Below are positions 8,321 to 17,991 of a stretch of DNA of 64,000 nucleotides, piece by piece. A program made the translations under genes and the position numbers. The stretch covers positions 54,763 to 118,762 of the forward strand of contig SFDB01000004.1 in assembly GCA_004558825.1 (NCBI GenBank). Reading direction: 5' to 3'. Positions within the stretch are counted from its first letter, which is position 1, and each line of letters begins with the position of its first letter. Origin of the DNA: Clostridiales bacterium. Lineage in GTDB: Bacteria; Bacillota; Clostridia; Christensenellales; CAG-138. Below the pieces are notes generated by a model. That model worked only from the letters and a program-made list of their open reading frames with translations. It searched no databases and was not told the DNA's origin.

Positions 8321-9520
8321 ATGTCAAGCGACATGAACCAAGGCTTTGCAACAAAGCAGATACACACGGCGCACATAGATATTCCCGGAATCAATCCGTT
8401 GGCAATGCCCATTTTCCAGTCGTCCACATTCGTGTTCGACAACACGAAGCAGGGCGCGAGCCGCTTCAGCGGCGAAGAGTCGGGCTATATTTATACGCGT
8501 CTGGGAAACCCTAACGCCAACCAAATCGCGCAGAAGCTTGCCGTGCTCGAAAATGCGGAGGCAGGTCTCGTGATGGGTTCCGGTATGGGTGCAATAACAA
8601 CGGTCATGTGGACCGCTCTCAAAGCCGGTGATCACCTTCTTGCCGATGATTCTCTTTACGGATGCACATTCTCGTTCTTTACACACGGACTCACCCGCTA
8701 CGGCGTCGAAGTCACGCTCGTCGACTTCCGCGACATAGAGCTTGTGAAAGCCAACATCCGTCCGAACACAAAGGTAGTCTATTTTGAGACGCCAACAAAT
8801 CCCAATCTCAAGCTCATCGATATAGAAAAGGTTGCAAAAGTCGCCCACTCGTACAATAGCGACATAAAGGTCATTGTTGACAATACGTTCTGCACGCCGT
8901 ACATACAGCGTCCGCTCGATCTCGGCGCCGACGTAGTTGTACACAGCGCGACAAAGTACCTCAACGGCCACGGCGACGTCATCGCGGGCATGGCCGCAGG
9001 CTCAGCAGAGTTTATCAGCGAATGTAACCTCTTTGGCCTTAAGGATATGACCGGCGCAGTAATAGGGCCTTTCGAAGCGTATCTTATTGGGCGCGGCATG
9101 AAAACGCTCGATATTCGCGTAAAGCGCCACAGCGAAAACGCAATGACAGTTGCGAAATATCTTGAATCGAACCCGAAGGTGAAGCGCGTATACTATCCGG
9201 GTCTCGAGTCGCATCCGCAGCACGAGCTTGCCATCCGACAGATGCGCAATGGCTTTGGCGGCATAATTTCATTCGAGCTCAACGCAACAAAAGAGGAGAG
9301 TGAAAAGTTCATAAACTCGCTCAAGCTTTGCACGCTCGCCGTAAGCCTTGGCGACGCCGAAACGCTCATCGAGCACCCTGCTTCAATGACGCACAGCACA
9401 TATACGCCCGAAGCACTTGCTGCGGCAGGCATAGGCGAATCTCTCATCCGTCTGAGCGTAGGTCTCGAGGAGCCTGAGGATATAATAAAGGATCTCGAAG
9501 AGGGGCTCAGCCTTATCTGA
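8321..9520 (+). CDS. Methionine gamma-lyase / trans-sulfuration enzyme
   Basis: A 399-residue PLP enzyme of the Cys/Met metabolism family (cystathionine gamma-synthase, cystathionine gamma-lyase, methionine gamma-lyase). The Schiff-base lysine is in HSATKYLNGHGDVIAG (about 210), YTRLGNPN binds PLP phosphate across the dimer (about 63-70), and VMGSGMGAI provides the phosphate turn. Extension upstream of 8321 is open but rejected because AAGGAGG lies 8 bases before this ATG. The closest subtype by overall sequence is methionine gamma-lyase, which would turn methionine into methanethiol, ammonia and 2-oxobutyrate; that fits an amino-acid-fermenting organism, but homocysteine-forming roles cannot be excluded. 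A strong terminator follows. Confidence 0.85.
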   Translation: MSSDMNQGFATKQIHTAHIDIPGINPLAMPIFQSSTFVFDNTKQGASRFSGEESGYIYTRLGNPNANQIAQKLAVLENAEAGLVMGSGMGAITTVMWTALKAGDHLLADDSLYGCTFSFFTHGLTRYGVEVTLVDFRDIELVKANIRPNTKVVYFETPTNPNLKLIDIEKVAKVAHSYNSDIKVIVDNTFCTPYIQRPLDLGADVVVHSATKYLNGHGDVIAGMAAGSAEFISECNLFGLKDMTGAVIGPFEAYLIGRGMKTLDIRVKRHSENAMTVAKYLESNPKVKRVYYPGLESHPQHELAIRQMRNGFGGIISFELNATKEESEKFINSLKLCTLAVSLGDAETLIEHPASMTHSTYTPEALAAAGIGESLIRLSVGLEEPEDIIKDLEEGLSLI

Positions 9521-9552
9521 TTATTGTTTTTTCTGACCCCCTCAGCTAAATT

Positions 9553-9585
9553 GCCGGGCGCGGAATTAATCCGTGCCCGCTTTTT
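9553..9585 (+). terminator. Intrinsic terminator of the lyase gene
   Basis: A 10-bp stem with one G-U pair (CCGGGCGCGGA against TCCGTGCCCG), AATTAA-type loop, then a run of five T. Confidence 0.85.
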
Positions 9586-9657
9586 CAAGTTTGTCACGGT
9601 TGCCTTGAGACGGGAATACTCCTTTTATGCGCGCGCAACCTTTTCATTGTCTTTCAC

Positions 9658-9686
9658 TTGCTAAAACGTAAAAAAAGTATTATTAT
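9658..9686 (+). promoter_or_regulatory. Sigma-A promoter of the P-loop/DUF1294 pair
   Basis: TTGCTA (9658-9663), 17-base spacer, TATTAT (9681-9686), about 35 bases before the TTG start of the P-loop gene. Confidence 0.6.
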
Positions 9687-9721
9687 ATAATTACTAAAAT
9701 ATAAGCTTGGAGGCGATTACA

Positions 9722-10153
9722 TTGATAAGAGTAATCTACGGCAAGAAGGGCTCTGGAAAAACAAAGCGTATGCTCGCCATGGCAAACGATCTCGGCGCAA
9801 GGGCAGATGGCAGCATTGCTTTCATAGATGTGGACAAGGACTATATGTATGACCTGGACCGCAGCATAAGATTTATCGACGCATCTGAATATTCCATATT
9901 CGGCGCCGATATGTTTTTAGGCTTCATAAAGGGCATCGCGGCGCAGGATTTTGACCTCCAGTATCTTTTTGTCGACGGACTGCTCAAGCTTTTGCCTGAA
10001 AAGCTTTTTGATATCGGTTGGCTCTTCTCGGCGCTCGAAACGTTCTCCGAAAAGAACGGCCTGAGTATCATACTGAGCGTAAGCGGCAGCGAATGCATAC
10101 CGGATTTCCTTAAGCCGTATATCATAGGAGAAGACGCGGATGCCATCGGCTGA
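9722..10153 (+). CDS. Small P-loop NTPase-like protein
   Basis: A 143-residue protein starting at a TTG codon (9722); GGAGG eight bases upstream sets this start. The N-terminus IRVIYGKKGSGKTKRML contains a clear Walker A (GKKGSGKT, residues 6-13), and DLQYLFVDGLLKL (about 80-92) is a plausible Walker B strand ending in aspartate. There is no membrane segment. Similar short clostridial proteins are sometimes labelled ATP-binding or PilT-like, but I see nothing that ties it to pili. It overlaps the DUF1294 gene by 14 bases, so the two are translationally coupled. Function unknown. Confidence 0.75.
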   Translation: MIRVIYGKKGSGKTKRMLAMANDLGARADGSIAFIDVDKDYMYDLDRSIRFIDASEYSIFGADMFLGFIKGIAAQDFDLQYLFVDGLLKLLPEKLFDIGWLFSALETFSEKNGLSIILSVSGSECIPDFLKPYIIGEDADAIG

Positions 10154-10424
10154 AACTCTTCTGCTGATATATATCGCGGTCGCAAGCGCGGTTGCGTTCG
10201 CAGCGATGGGTATAGATAAGCGCGCCGCAAAAAACGGAAGCTATCGCATAAGCGAAAGAACGCTCATGACTCTCGGCGCTGTCGGCGGTGCTTTTGGCGG
10301 CTTGCTCGGCATGTTGGTTTTCAGGCATAAAACAAAGCATACCAAATTTAAGTTGGGTATGCCTTTGCTGCTTTTGCTGAACGCCGCATGCGTAGCGCTC
10401 GCGTTTTGGCTGATCCGCAAATAA
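10140..10424 (+). CDS. DUF1294 family small membrane protein
   Basis: A 94-residue protein with three hydrophobic segments (about 5-22, 45-60 and 74-92), consistent with a small inner-membrane protein. The loop AMGIDKRAAKNG followed by RISERTLMTLGAVGGAFGGLLGM and FRHKTKHTKF is the signature of the DUF1294 family. Its ATG lies inside the end of the P-loop gene, with AGGAG of that gene as ribosome binding site. Role unknown in the family. It converges on the DUF6320-like gene with 34 bases between stops. Confidence 0.85.
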   Translation: MPSAETLLLIYIAVASAVAFAAMGIDKRAAKNGSYRISERTLMTLGAVGGAFGGLLGMLVFRHKTKHTKFKLGMPLLLLLNAACVALAFWLIRK

Positions 10425-10458
10425 TTCTATAAATATAAATCAATACTGAAATTCGCGC

Positions 10459-11166
10459 TCAAATATGCAGTTTGCGTTTGAGCGCTTCTTTTATGCGCAC
10501 ACTCCTGTCCATCATGAGCAGTGCCCCCGCAATAATCGCACACGGCACGATTGCAAACAGCGACCACGACAGGCTGACAGGGCTTTGCGTATATATATCG
10601 AGTATCACTTCTATGCCAACGACGCATAATCCTATCGAAACTATCACGCACGCAAGGCTTTGTATGAGACTGAGGCTCTTCGACGTGATTATGCTCGTGT
10701 TTAACGCAGTGAGCAGCGCTATCAACAGCACGAGCGGCACCGCGAGCGTCAAATACCAGGTTGAATCGGGCAAAAGCATGTTGAGTACATAAAGGAACGT
10801 TATCGTCGACAATGCATCTATGGCAATGTATATAAGCGCGTTCCACCTCAGCATGAGCATGGGAATCGCGAAGTATATCCATCCAAGCAAAAGTGCGCTC
10901 ATGGCAATTATCGACCAGTCAGCCCGTTCGCTGTATATAAGGTCAGCAATAAGACATATGCCTATCGCCAAAAGCATGATTATCGTTATGACGCCCGCAA
11001 GCATTCGAGACTCAAAACGCTTTGCGCTGCGGTCAAGGTGCTTTGGATACGGCGATATTGCCTCCTTATGCGGCTTCTCATGTGGATTGTTTACCTCTGT
11101 TCCGCAAAGCGGGCATGCCTTTTGGCTGTTGTCAAGTTCAACTCCGCAGTTCACACAATACGACAC
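10459..11166 (-). CDS. Zinc-ribbon membrane protein (DUF6320-like)
   Basis: A 235-residue protein with an N-terminal zinc ribbon (MSYCVNCGVELDNSQKACPL, cysteines 4, 7, 18 and 21) followed by about six hydrophobic segments between residues 55 and 220 and a basic tail (KEALKRKLHI). The layout matches the DUF6320 type of zinc-ribbon membrane protein. It is the last gene of a three-gene operon, 15 bases after the acyltransferase gene. A role in sensing or in anchoring the two enzymes at the membrane is an inference from position only. Confidence 0.75.
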   Translation of the reverse strand: MSYCVNCGVELDNSQKACPLCGTEVNNPHEKPHKEAISPYPKHLDRSAKRFESRMLAGVITIIMLLAIGICLIADLIYSERADWSIIAMSALLLGWIYFAIPMLMLRWNALIYIAIDALSTITFLYVLNMLLPDSTWYLTLAVPLVLLIALLTALNTSIITSKSLSLIQSLACVIVSIGLCVVGIEVILDIYTQSPVSLSWSLFAIVPCAIIAGALLMMDRSVRIKEALKRKLHI

Positions 11167-11181
11167 TTTACACCCTCCTTA

Positions 11182-12459
11182 TCAATCAAAAAGCACATTC
11201 GATTCAATGCGCACATGAACGCCCTGCTTCACAAGCGATGTGAAGAAAAGCCGCTCCATATGGCTCTCCTCGGTCGCGCTCGAAAAGCTTATCGACAGTC
11301 TGCCGTTATAGCTTATCGCCGACGCTTCGCACGCTATCGCGCGCGCCGTGTGGAGTATAAAATCGAACCTGTCGACAAACCTCGCCATCTCGGCCGGCAG
11401 CTCCGTGCGTCCCATGTTCGAGAACGGCATTGTAAAAAGCCTCTCGCCGTTTCGCATATATTCTGCAAACACCACGGCGTTCTTCAGCACGAGCGGCGCA
11501 AGCCTTACAAATATATTTATCTCATCGCTTACGTTCTTGCTTATGCGCGCGTTCAGGTTTTTTTCGGTCATCATAAGCCGCAGATAATAATGCACCTGCG
11601 AAAGTATTTCATCAAATGTAAACTCGCCGTACTGCGGATCAATGCCCGTATTTATATACTGCGAAAAGTTGCGCAGCGTTTCGGTTTTATAGTATTTTCT
11701 AAGGTCGACGGGTACGCTCACCTTGATGGGGCGTTGTTTCTTACCCTCAAGAAGCTGAAGCTTGTATGCGGCGTTCACGAGCGTTGCAACGCAAAACTCT
11801 GTTATCGTTACTCCCTTTGAGCGCGAAAGCGACAGCAAATCCTCCGTGTCCATCACGCCTGTCGTTATACGCATAAATCCCGTATGCAGACGTGTGCCGT
11901 TCAGTTTATACGCTACGGGTTCGCCGCGCTTTGGCAACACGCTCATTCGGCTGAATTCCATAAAGCTGTCCGCCGCCTCGGTGCGTTTCGGCGCCTCGTG
12001 TATGTCGAGTATGTCGTGTTCGCAAGGCACGTTTATACCGTACTTTATCCTCACATACTGTGCAAGTATCGTTTTAAGCAGCGTCATCCCGCCGTGGCCA
12101 TCTGTCACCGAATGGTGAACCTCAATACTTATCCTGTTCGCATGATGCCTTACGCGCAAAAGCGGAGCCCCCTTCGATATCGGAGCGCACACGTTCATTG
12201 CATCGGGTTCTATCTTGAACGGCCCTCTTATCTGCTCAAGATAGTACCAGAAAAAACCTGCTTTAAGGCATACGAACATGCTCGGGAATCGCGGTGCCGT
12301 CTCGTTGACCGCCTGCTGAAGCGCCTGCTCATCGACGATATCGCACATCACCGCCGTCAGTCTGAACATTGGATTCCATGAACCATTCTGCGCCACGGGG
12401 TATACCTTCGCCGCATTGTCAAGCTTATACCAGTTTCTGCGTTCTCCATGCGTCATCAC
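11182..12459 (-). CDS. Condensation-fold acyltransferase (alcohol acetyltransferase-like)
   Basis: A 425-residue member of the CoA-dependent acyltransferase/condensation superfamily. The catalytic motif is seen as VHHSVTDGHGGM (HHxxxDG form, about residues 138-149), and the C-terminal half carries the second domain with SVPVDLRKYY and FSNMGRTELP. Such proteins include NRPS-like condensation enzymes and alcohol acetyltransferases; no carrier protein or NRPS module is present here, so a stand-alone acyl transfer to an alcohol or lipid head group is the likelier activity. The start overlaps the stop of the esterase gene by 4 bases (ATGA), implying coupled translation. Substrate unknown. Confidence 0.75.
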   Translation of the reverse strand: MMTHGERRNWYKLDNAAKVYPVAQNGSWNPMFRLTAVMCDIVDEQALQQAVNETAPRFPSMFVCLKAGFFWYYLEQIRGPFKIEPDAMNVCAPISKGAPLLRVRHHANRISIEVHHSVTDGHGGMTLLKTILAQYVRIKYGINVPCEHDILDIHEAPKRTEAADSFMEFSRMSVLPKRGEPVAYKLNGTRLHTGFMRITTGVMDTEDLLSLSRSKGVTITEFCVATLVNAAYKLQLLEGKKQRPIKVSVPVDLRKYYKTETLRNFSQYINTGIDPQYGEFTFDEILSQVHYYLRLMMTEKNLNARISKNVSDEINIFVRLAPLVLKNAVVFAEYMRNGERLFTMPFSNMGRTELPAEMARFVDRFDFILHTARAIACEASAISYNGRLSISFSSATEESHMERLFFTSLVKQGVHVRIESNVLFD

Positions 12460-13367
12460 TCGTCACCTTTGGACATACCCATATTGCCGCAAACATATTC
12501 AGATATGCGCTTAAGCGCAAGCCGCGTCTCCTTTATGTCAAATGCGTGCCAAACATGCCACATTCCCTGCCATTCCTCAATAGTCGCTTCAGCACCGTCT
12601 CGCAGCATAGCCTTTGCGAGCATTCGCGCGTCGTCGAGCAAAACCTCATGCGTTCCTACATGTATGAGTGCGGGCGGAAAGCCATGGAAATCACCGAATA
12701 CGGGCGAGATATACGGATCGTGTGCGTCTGCATCGCCCACATAGTACTCGGCGGCACGCTTGAGCTTCTGCTTCGTCAGAAGCGGATCCATGTCCTTCAG
12801 CGTCTCATACGTCTCTCCCGAAAGCGTCAGATCTACCCACGGAGACAGCATCACAAGCGAGTTTGGAAGCTCTATCCCATCCGCTTTCGCCCTTAAAGCC
12901 GCCGCGCAGAGCAGTCCTCCGCCCGCGCTGTCGCCTATGAACGATATTCTTTGCGCAGGCACATCAAGTTCGAGCACACTCCTATATATACGCATGGCGT
13001 CGACCAGCGCCGCAGGGTACGGATTCTCGGGTGCAAGCCTGTATTCAAAGGAAAGTACGTTCATGCCGAGCGATGTCGCAAGCTCGAGCGCAAGCACGCG
13101 GTTGCTGACGAGCGACCCCGCCATGTATGCACCGCCATGGAAGTAGATTATTGCGGCATCATCCGCCGCACCCTCAGGATGGAACCACTCGGCCGGTATA
13201 TCACCTATGTCAGAGCGAATCACACTTATTCCATCGGGAATATGCCGCGTCTCAACGCGTCCCAGAAAATCCTGCCCGGCGCGCTCCGCCTCAAGGCTCA
13301 TATTGTTTGTGAGCGGCCTAAGGCCCCTTATCGCATTTTCAATAAGTCTTGCAAGGCGTGTTGGCAT
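12456..13367 (-). CDS. Alpha/beta-hydrolase fold-3 esterase
   Basis: A 303-residue hydrolase of the hormone-sensitive-lipase family. The oxyanion motif HGGAY (about 76-80), the nucleophile elbow GDSAGGG (about 142-148), an acidic residue near DAHDPYISP (about 235) and the final histidine in GMWHVWHAF (about 275) are all present, so it is probably active on short acyl esters. No signal peptide. First gene of a three-gene operon with the acyltransferase and the zinc-ribbon membrane protein; an esterase next to an acyltransferase suggests opposing or sequential steps on one acylated compound. The GAGGTAAAAG stretch upstream of the ATG is the ribosome binding site. Confidence 0.85.
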   Translation of the reverse strand: MPTRLARLIENAIRGLRPLTNNMSLEAERAGQDFLGRVETRHIPDGISVIRSDIGDIPAEWFHPEGAADDAAIIYFHGGAYMAGSLVSNRVLALELATSLGMNVLSFEYRLAPENPYPAALVDAMRIYRSVLELDVPAQRISFIGDSAGGGLLCAAALRAKADGIELPNSLVMLSPWVDLTLSGETYETLKDMDPLLTKQKLKRAAEYYVGDADAHDPYISPVFGDFHGFPPALIHVGTHEVLLDDARMLAKAMLRDGAEATIEEWQGMWHVWHAFDIKETRLALKRISEYVCGNMGMSKGDE

Positions 13368-13390
13368 CTTTTACCTCCGAAAGCTTTAAT

Positions 13391-13428
13391 AATAAAAATC
13401 TGCGTCCGTCGTTCGGACGGCGGACGCA
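13391..13428 (-). terminator. Intrinsic terminator of prfB
   Basis: TGCGTCCG and CGGACGCA (13401-13428) form an 8-bp stem with further inner pairing, followed on the minus strand by GATTTTTATT. Confidence 0.85.
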
Positions 13429-13443
13429 TTTGCATACGGTATT

Positions 13444-14545
13444 TTATGACTGAACGAGAAACGCATTGATAAACATGTCAAGGTCGCCATCCATCACTGC
13501 CTGTATGTTGCCGTTTTCGACGTTCGTTCTGTGGTCCTTGACAAGCGTATATGGCTGGAACACATAGGAGCGTATCTGGCTTCCCCATTCTATCTTCTTT
13601 ATTTCGCCCTTTATCGCCGCCATCTGCTCCATACGCTCGCGCTCCTTTATCTCAAGAAGCTTACCCTTTAGCATTCTCATGGCCGTTTCGCGGTTTTGTA
13701 TCTGGCTGCGCTCGTTCTGACACTGCACGACTATGCCCGTGGGCAGGTGCGTTATTCTTATCGCGGACGATGTCTTGTTGACGTGCTGTCCGCCCGCACC
13801 GCTTGAGCGGTATGTATCAACGCGCAGGTCATCGGGATCTATTTTTATTTCGTCGTTATCGTCGTCGAATATCGGCGCAACATCGAGTGAAGCAAACGAT
13901 GTATGACGTCTGCCTGAAGCGTCGAACGGCGATATTCTGACGAGCCTGTGCACGCCTTTCTCCGCCTTGAGATATCCGTACGCATTTTCGCCGTCTATTT
14001 CGAACGTAACGCTCTTTATGCCCGCCTCGTCGCCATCGAGCAGGTCAAGCTCCCTGACCGTATAGCCTTTGGAATCGCAGTAGCGCGTATACATTCTGTA
14101 TAACATGCTTACCCAGTCCTGGGCCTCCGTTCCTCCCGCGCCCGCGTGAAGCGACAAAACGCAGTTGCTCGAATCATACGGCCCTTTAAGGAGCGTCTCA
14201 AGCTTCAGCGCCTCTACGTCGCTTTCAAATTTGGCGCATTCGGAGGCTATCTCCTCTATCATGGAGACATCCTCTTCTTCGTCCGCCATTTCGATAAGCG
14301 TTTCGATGTCTTCAGAATGGTTGACAAGCTTTTGATATTTGTCTATCTTCGTCATCAGCGTTTTAATGCGCTGATTCACCTTGTTGGCGTTTTCAACGTC
14401 GTCCCAAAAGCCTTCTTCTCCCATCTGCCCTTCAAGCTCGTCCTTTTCCCTCGTCAGTCCCGCGAGGTCAAAGTGACTCACCTGCCTCTTTCAATGTTGC
14501 CTTGACGGCCGCCAGTTTTTGGCGGTATTCATCCAGTTGCACCAT
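13444..14545 (-). CDS. prfB: Peptide chain release factor 2, needs +1 frameshift
   Basis: Release factor 2 recognises UGA and UAA stops and releases finished peptides from the ribosome. The gene is split in two frames: a first frame from ATG 14545 (MVQLDEYRQKLAAVKATL) that reaches an in-frame TGA at 14470-14468, and a second frame running to 13444 (about 340 residues). Joined by a +1 shift at CTT-TGA-C the protein is about 366 residues, normal for RF2. The second frame holds the SGAGGQHVNKTSSAIR segment with the catalytic GGQ and, earlier, the domain-2 region. GAAGGAAGTG precedes the ATG. It lies downstream of secA on the same strand, 41 bases away, the usual Firmicutes order secA-prfB. Confidence 0.95.
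14468..14481 (-). promoter_or_regulatory. Programmed +1 frameshift site of prfB
   Basis: On the minus strand GGCAGGTGAG, a Shine-Dalgarno-like stretch, lies just upstream of CTT TGA C. This is the known RF2 autoregulation site: when RF2 is scarce the ribosome pauses at UGA, slips from CUU to UUU and continues in the +1 frame. Here the spacing base triplet is TCA rather than TAT of E. coli. Confidence 0.93.
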
Positions 14546-14586
14546 AAGAATCACTTCCTTCTGTAAAGTATTTTACCGCACCGCTT

Positions 14587-17319
14587 TTATGCGCCGCAGC
14601 AATTTTTGTATTTTTTACCACTTCCGCACGGGCAGGGATCGTTGCGTCCCGGCTTGCTCGCGACACGCTTGGGCTGCTTTCCCTCCTGTGGCTGCGGTTC
14701 CGTCGGCTTAGCTACCTGCTCGCGCTTTTGCGGCGCTGCAACGGTTGTGTGATAGAGTGTCCTGACGGTGAGTTCGCGTATGCCTATAACCATTTCGTCG
14801 AACATATCCGACCCCTCGTTGCGATACTCTATGATTGGATCGCGGTGCGCAATTGCCCTGAGACCGATTCCCTGCCTGAGCTGCGCCATCGCGTCAATAT
14901 GGTCCATCCAGTGAGTATCGACCGCGTACAGGAGCCTGATTCGCTCGACCTCGCGCATATCGATGCCTGCCGCCTCTATCTCTTTCTCTTTGGCTTCGTA
15001 GGCCGCGTGCATCTCATCAAGCAGGAATTTTTCAAGCGTCTTATGATTCTTCGACGCTTCCGTAAGCTTTTCGTAATCGAGCCTAATGCCCGCCAGCTCC
15101 TCAATCGAAGACGCAAGTCCGCCAATATCCCAGTTTTCGGGCGGAATGTTGCTCTGGCAATACGTTTCGAGCTTCATCAGCGCGGCTTCGTCTATCATTT
15201 GGCTTATGGAGTCGGTGATATCCTCGCCCATAAGCACCTTGCGCCTTTGGGCATAGATTATCTCGCGCTGCTTATTCATTACGTCATCATATTGGAGTAC
15301 GCTCTTACGCATTTCATAGTTGTGCGCTTCGACGCGCTTCTGAGCCGCCTCTATCTGCTTGCTCAAAAGCCCTATATCCATCGCAATATCGTCGTCCGGC
15401 GAAAGCTTCATCATTATGCTCTTCGCCCTATCCGCACCGAAGCGCTGCATGAGTTCGTCCTCGAGCGATACATAGAAGCATGTTACGCCCGGATCTCCCT
15501 GACGTCCTGCCCTGCCGCGGAGCTGGTTGTCAATGCGTCTTGACTCATGACGCTCCGTGCCGATTATATAAAGGCCGCCGGCCGCAACGACTTTCTCGTG
15601 TTCCGCGTCCGTAACAAGCTTATGCTTTTTGACTGTTTCCGCATAAAGCCTGCGCGCTTCGAGCACCGCTTCATCCGTCGTTTCGGCATGGTTCATCGCC
15701 TCTTCAAGAAGCGTCTCGTCCATACCGTCCCTGATGAGCTCCTGCTTAGCCAGAAATTCAGGGTTGCCGCCGAGCACTATGTCCGTGCCGCGTCCCGCCA
15801 TGTTGGTGGCTATCGTGACGTTGCCGAATTTACCCGCCTGGGCCACTATCTCCGCCTCACGCTTATGCTGCTTTGCGTTCAATACCTCATGACGTATGCC
15901 GCGCTTTGTAAGCATATCGCTCAGATATTCGCTTTTTTCGACGGATATTGTGCCGACAAGCACGGGCTGTCCCGTAGCGTGTATCTTTTCGATAGCATCT
16001 ACGACCGCCTTAAACTTGCCCTTTTCGGTGTTATATATTACGTCGTTCAGGTCGCGGCGTATAAGCGGCCTGTTCGTTGGTATCTCTATTACGTCAAGAT
16101 TGTATATGCCTTGGAATTCGGCCTCCTCCGTCTTGGCCGTTCCTGTCATGCCCGCAAGGCCGGCATACATGCGGAAATAATTCTGGAACGTTATCGACGC
16201 AAGCGTCTTGTTCTCGCTCTCTACTTTGACGCCTTCCTTCGCCTCAAGCGCCTGGTGAAGTCCGTCGGAGTATCGGCGGCCTATCATCAATCGGCCCGTA
16301 AACTCGTCGACGATTATGACCTGACCCTCCTGCACGACGTAATCCTTGTCGCGCTGGAACAGCGCATGCGCCTTAAGCGCCTGCAATATATGGTGGTTTA
16401 TTTCCATATTCGCAGGGTCGGCAATATTCTCTAAGCCGAAATACTGCTCAGCCTTTTCTTGCCCCTGCCTTGTCAGCGCCGCCGTGCGCGCTTTCACGTC
16501 TACCATGTAGTCGCCGCTCTCCTTTTGGCCGCCTCCTTCAAACAGCATATCGGCTCTCGTCGTCTTCTCAATATTCTCGCCGCGCTCGAGCTTGCGCACA
16601 AAGCGATCCGCCCTGACATACATGTCGGTGGACTCCTCGCCTCGTCCCGATATTATGAGAGGCGTTCTCGCTTCATCGATGAGTATTGAGTCAACCTCGT
16701 CAACAATGGCGTAATTCAGCTTCCTTTGAACCATGCTGTCGCGATAAACGACCATGTTGTCTCTAAGATAATCGAACCCAAACTCATTGTTTGTGCCGTA
16801 CGTTATGTCGCAGTTATACGCCGCGCGTCTCTCGTTAGGTTCGAGTTCTCTTACAATGCATCCTACCGTGAGGCCCAAAAAGCGATGTATTTTGCCCATC
16901 CATTGGGCGTCGCGCTTGGCAAGGTAATCGTTCACCGTAACAACGTGTACGCCGTTTCCGTCGAGCGCGTGAAGATATGACGGAAGCGTCGCAACGAGCG
17001 TCTTGCCTTCGCCCGTTTTCATCTCGGCTATCTTGCCCTGATGAAGCACAATTCCGCCAATAAGCTGGACGTCATAATGCCTTTGCCCTATTGTTCTTAC
17101 GGCCGCCTCGCGTACTACGGCAAACGCTTCGGGGAGTATGTCGTCGAATGTTTCGCCTTTTTTAAGCCGCGCCCTGAATTCATCGGTTTTTGCGCGAAGC
17201 TGCGAATCGCTCAGCGCCTGCATTGTCGGTTCAAGCGCGTTTATGCGCTTTATCGTCGGGCGAAGCTTTTTTATCCTGGCAGCGCTTGAATTTCCAAGCA
17301 ATGTATCTACAAATCCCAT
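14587..17319 (-). CDS. secA: Preprotein translocase ATPase SecA
   Basis: A 910-residue motor ATPase that drives proteins through SecYEG. Seen in order: the N-terminal helicase-like domain with Walker [12 protein letters not shown] (about 100-110) and DEVD (about 205), the preprotein crosslinking domain, the second helicase half with [14 protein letters not shown] (about 495) and [11 protein letters not shown], the wing/scaffold, and a zinc-binding SEC-C tail ([19 protein letters not shown]) at the very end. The start at 17319 is preferred over an ATG 24 bases upstream because GGAGG lies at the right distance before it. Full length. Essential housekeeping gene followed by prfB. Confidence 0.98.
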   Translation of the reverse strand: MGFVDTLLGNSSAARIKKLRPTIKRINALEPTMQALSDSQLRAKTDEFRARLKKGETFDDILPEAFAVVREAAVRTIGQRHYDVQLIGGIVLHQGKIAEMKTGEGKTLVATLPSYLHALDGNGVHVVTVNDYLAKRDAQWMGKIHRFLGLTVGCIVRELEPNERRAAYNCDITYGTNNEFGFDYLRDNMVVYRDSMVQRKLNYAIVDEVDSILIDEARTPLIISGRGEESTDMYVRADRFVRKLERGENIEKTTRADMLFEGGGQKESGDYMVDVKARTAALTRQGQEKAEQYFGLENIADPANMEINHHILQALKAHALFQRDKDYVVQEGQVIIVDEFTGRLMIGRRYSDGLHQALEAKEGVKVESENKTLASITFQNYFRMYAGLAGMTGTAKTEEAEFQGIYNLDVIEIPTNRPLIRRDLNDVIYNTEKGKFKAVVDAIEKIHATGQPVLVGTISVEKSEYLSDMLTKRGIRHEVLNAKQHKREAEIVAQAGKFGNVTIATNMAGRGTDIVLGGNPEFLAKQELIRDGMDETLLEEAMNHAETTDEAVLEARRLYAETVKKHKLVTDAEHEKVVAAGGLYIIGTERHESRRIDNQLRGRAGRQGDPGVTCFYVSLEDELMQRFGADRAKSIMMKLSPDDDIAMDIGLLSKQIEAAQKRVEAHNYEMRKSVLQYDDVMNKQREIIYAQRRKVLMGEDITDSISQMIDEAALMKLETYCQSNIPPENWDIGGLASSIEELAGIRLDYEKLTEASKNHKTLEKFLLDEMHAAYEAKEKEIEAAGIDMREVERIRLLYAVDTHWMDHIDAMAQLRQGIGLRAIAHRDPIIEYRNEGSDMFDEMVIGIRELTVRTLYHTTVAAPQKREQVAKPTEPQPQEGKQPKRVASKPGRNDPCPCGSGKKYKNCCGA

Positions 17320-17512
17320 TGTATTGCCTCCATAGTAATTCATGGTATTTTATCATGATAACAGCTTCATTACAATCGCTTTCGCCCCAAACTGCTCAAT
17401 ATTTGCAAAATCGCCATATTTCGCCCGTGTCTGCGTGTCATCACCCAAGATGTAAAATATTTGCGGTTTGAACGTATTTTTATGTTTGCGTATCACCCGT
17501 CTTGTCGCGATA

Positions 17513-17521
17513 TGCTATAAT
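17513..17521 (+). promoter_or_regulatory. Extended -10 promoter of the GNAT operon
   Basis: TGC followed by TATAAT (17516-17521) makes an extended -10 element about 25 bases before the GNAT start. No good -35 box is seen. Confidence 0.5.
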
Positions 17522-17547
17522 AGCAAGACAAAGGAGGCAGCGTAAGT

Positions 17548-17991
17548 ATGGATTTTGACCTCGTTCCCGCAACGGAAAATGAACGCGCGTTTATATACGC
17601 GCTTTACCGCGACTGCATGAAGCCCTTTTACGAGAGCTTCTCTTCGTGGGACGAATCGGAGCGCAGGAGGCGCTTTGACGAGGATTTTGACGGAGAAAAC
17701 ATATCGCTCATAGCGCTGGAGGACTTTGCGCTCGGATATGTAGATCTGCGCGAAAGCGACGATGATATAACCATCGCGGAGCTTCATATAGTTCCGTCCG
17801 CACGCAAAAACGGCATAGGTACGGCCGTGCTCGACGACATTTGCGGCTTTTCCGATATGCGCGGCATAAGCATAAACGGCAAGTGCTTCAAAACCGACGA
17901 GTCGATGATACGCGTATTTGAGAAATGCGGCTTCGTACGCAGCGGTGAAACCGACTGTGAATATATATACGCGCGGGAGCCGGTGCAGTAA
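17548..17991 (+). CDS. GNAT family N-acetyltransferase
   Basis: A 147-residue GNAT-fold protein. The acetyl-CoA binding region is seen as LHIVPSARKNGIGTAVLDDI (about 83-102), corresponding to motif A with the R/Q-x-x-G-x-G/A pattern. The C-terminal strand VFEKCGFVRSGE is the typical NxxxxxxYxKxGF end. AAAGGAGG upstream of the ATG. First gene of a three-gene run; its stop TAA overlaps the ATG of the hydrolase. The acceptor substrate is unknown. Confidence 0.85.
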   Translation: MDFDLVPATENERAFIYALYRDCMKPFYESFSSWDESERRRRFDEDFDGENISLIALEDFALGYVDLRESDDDITIAELHIVPSARKNGIGTAVLDDICGFSDMRGISINGKCFKTDESMIRVFEKCGFVRSGETDCEYIYAREPVQ

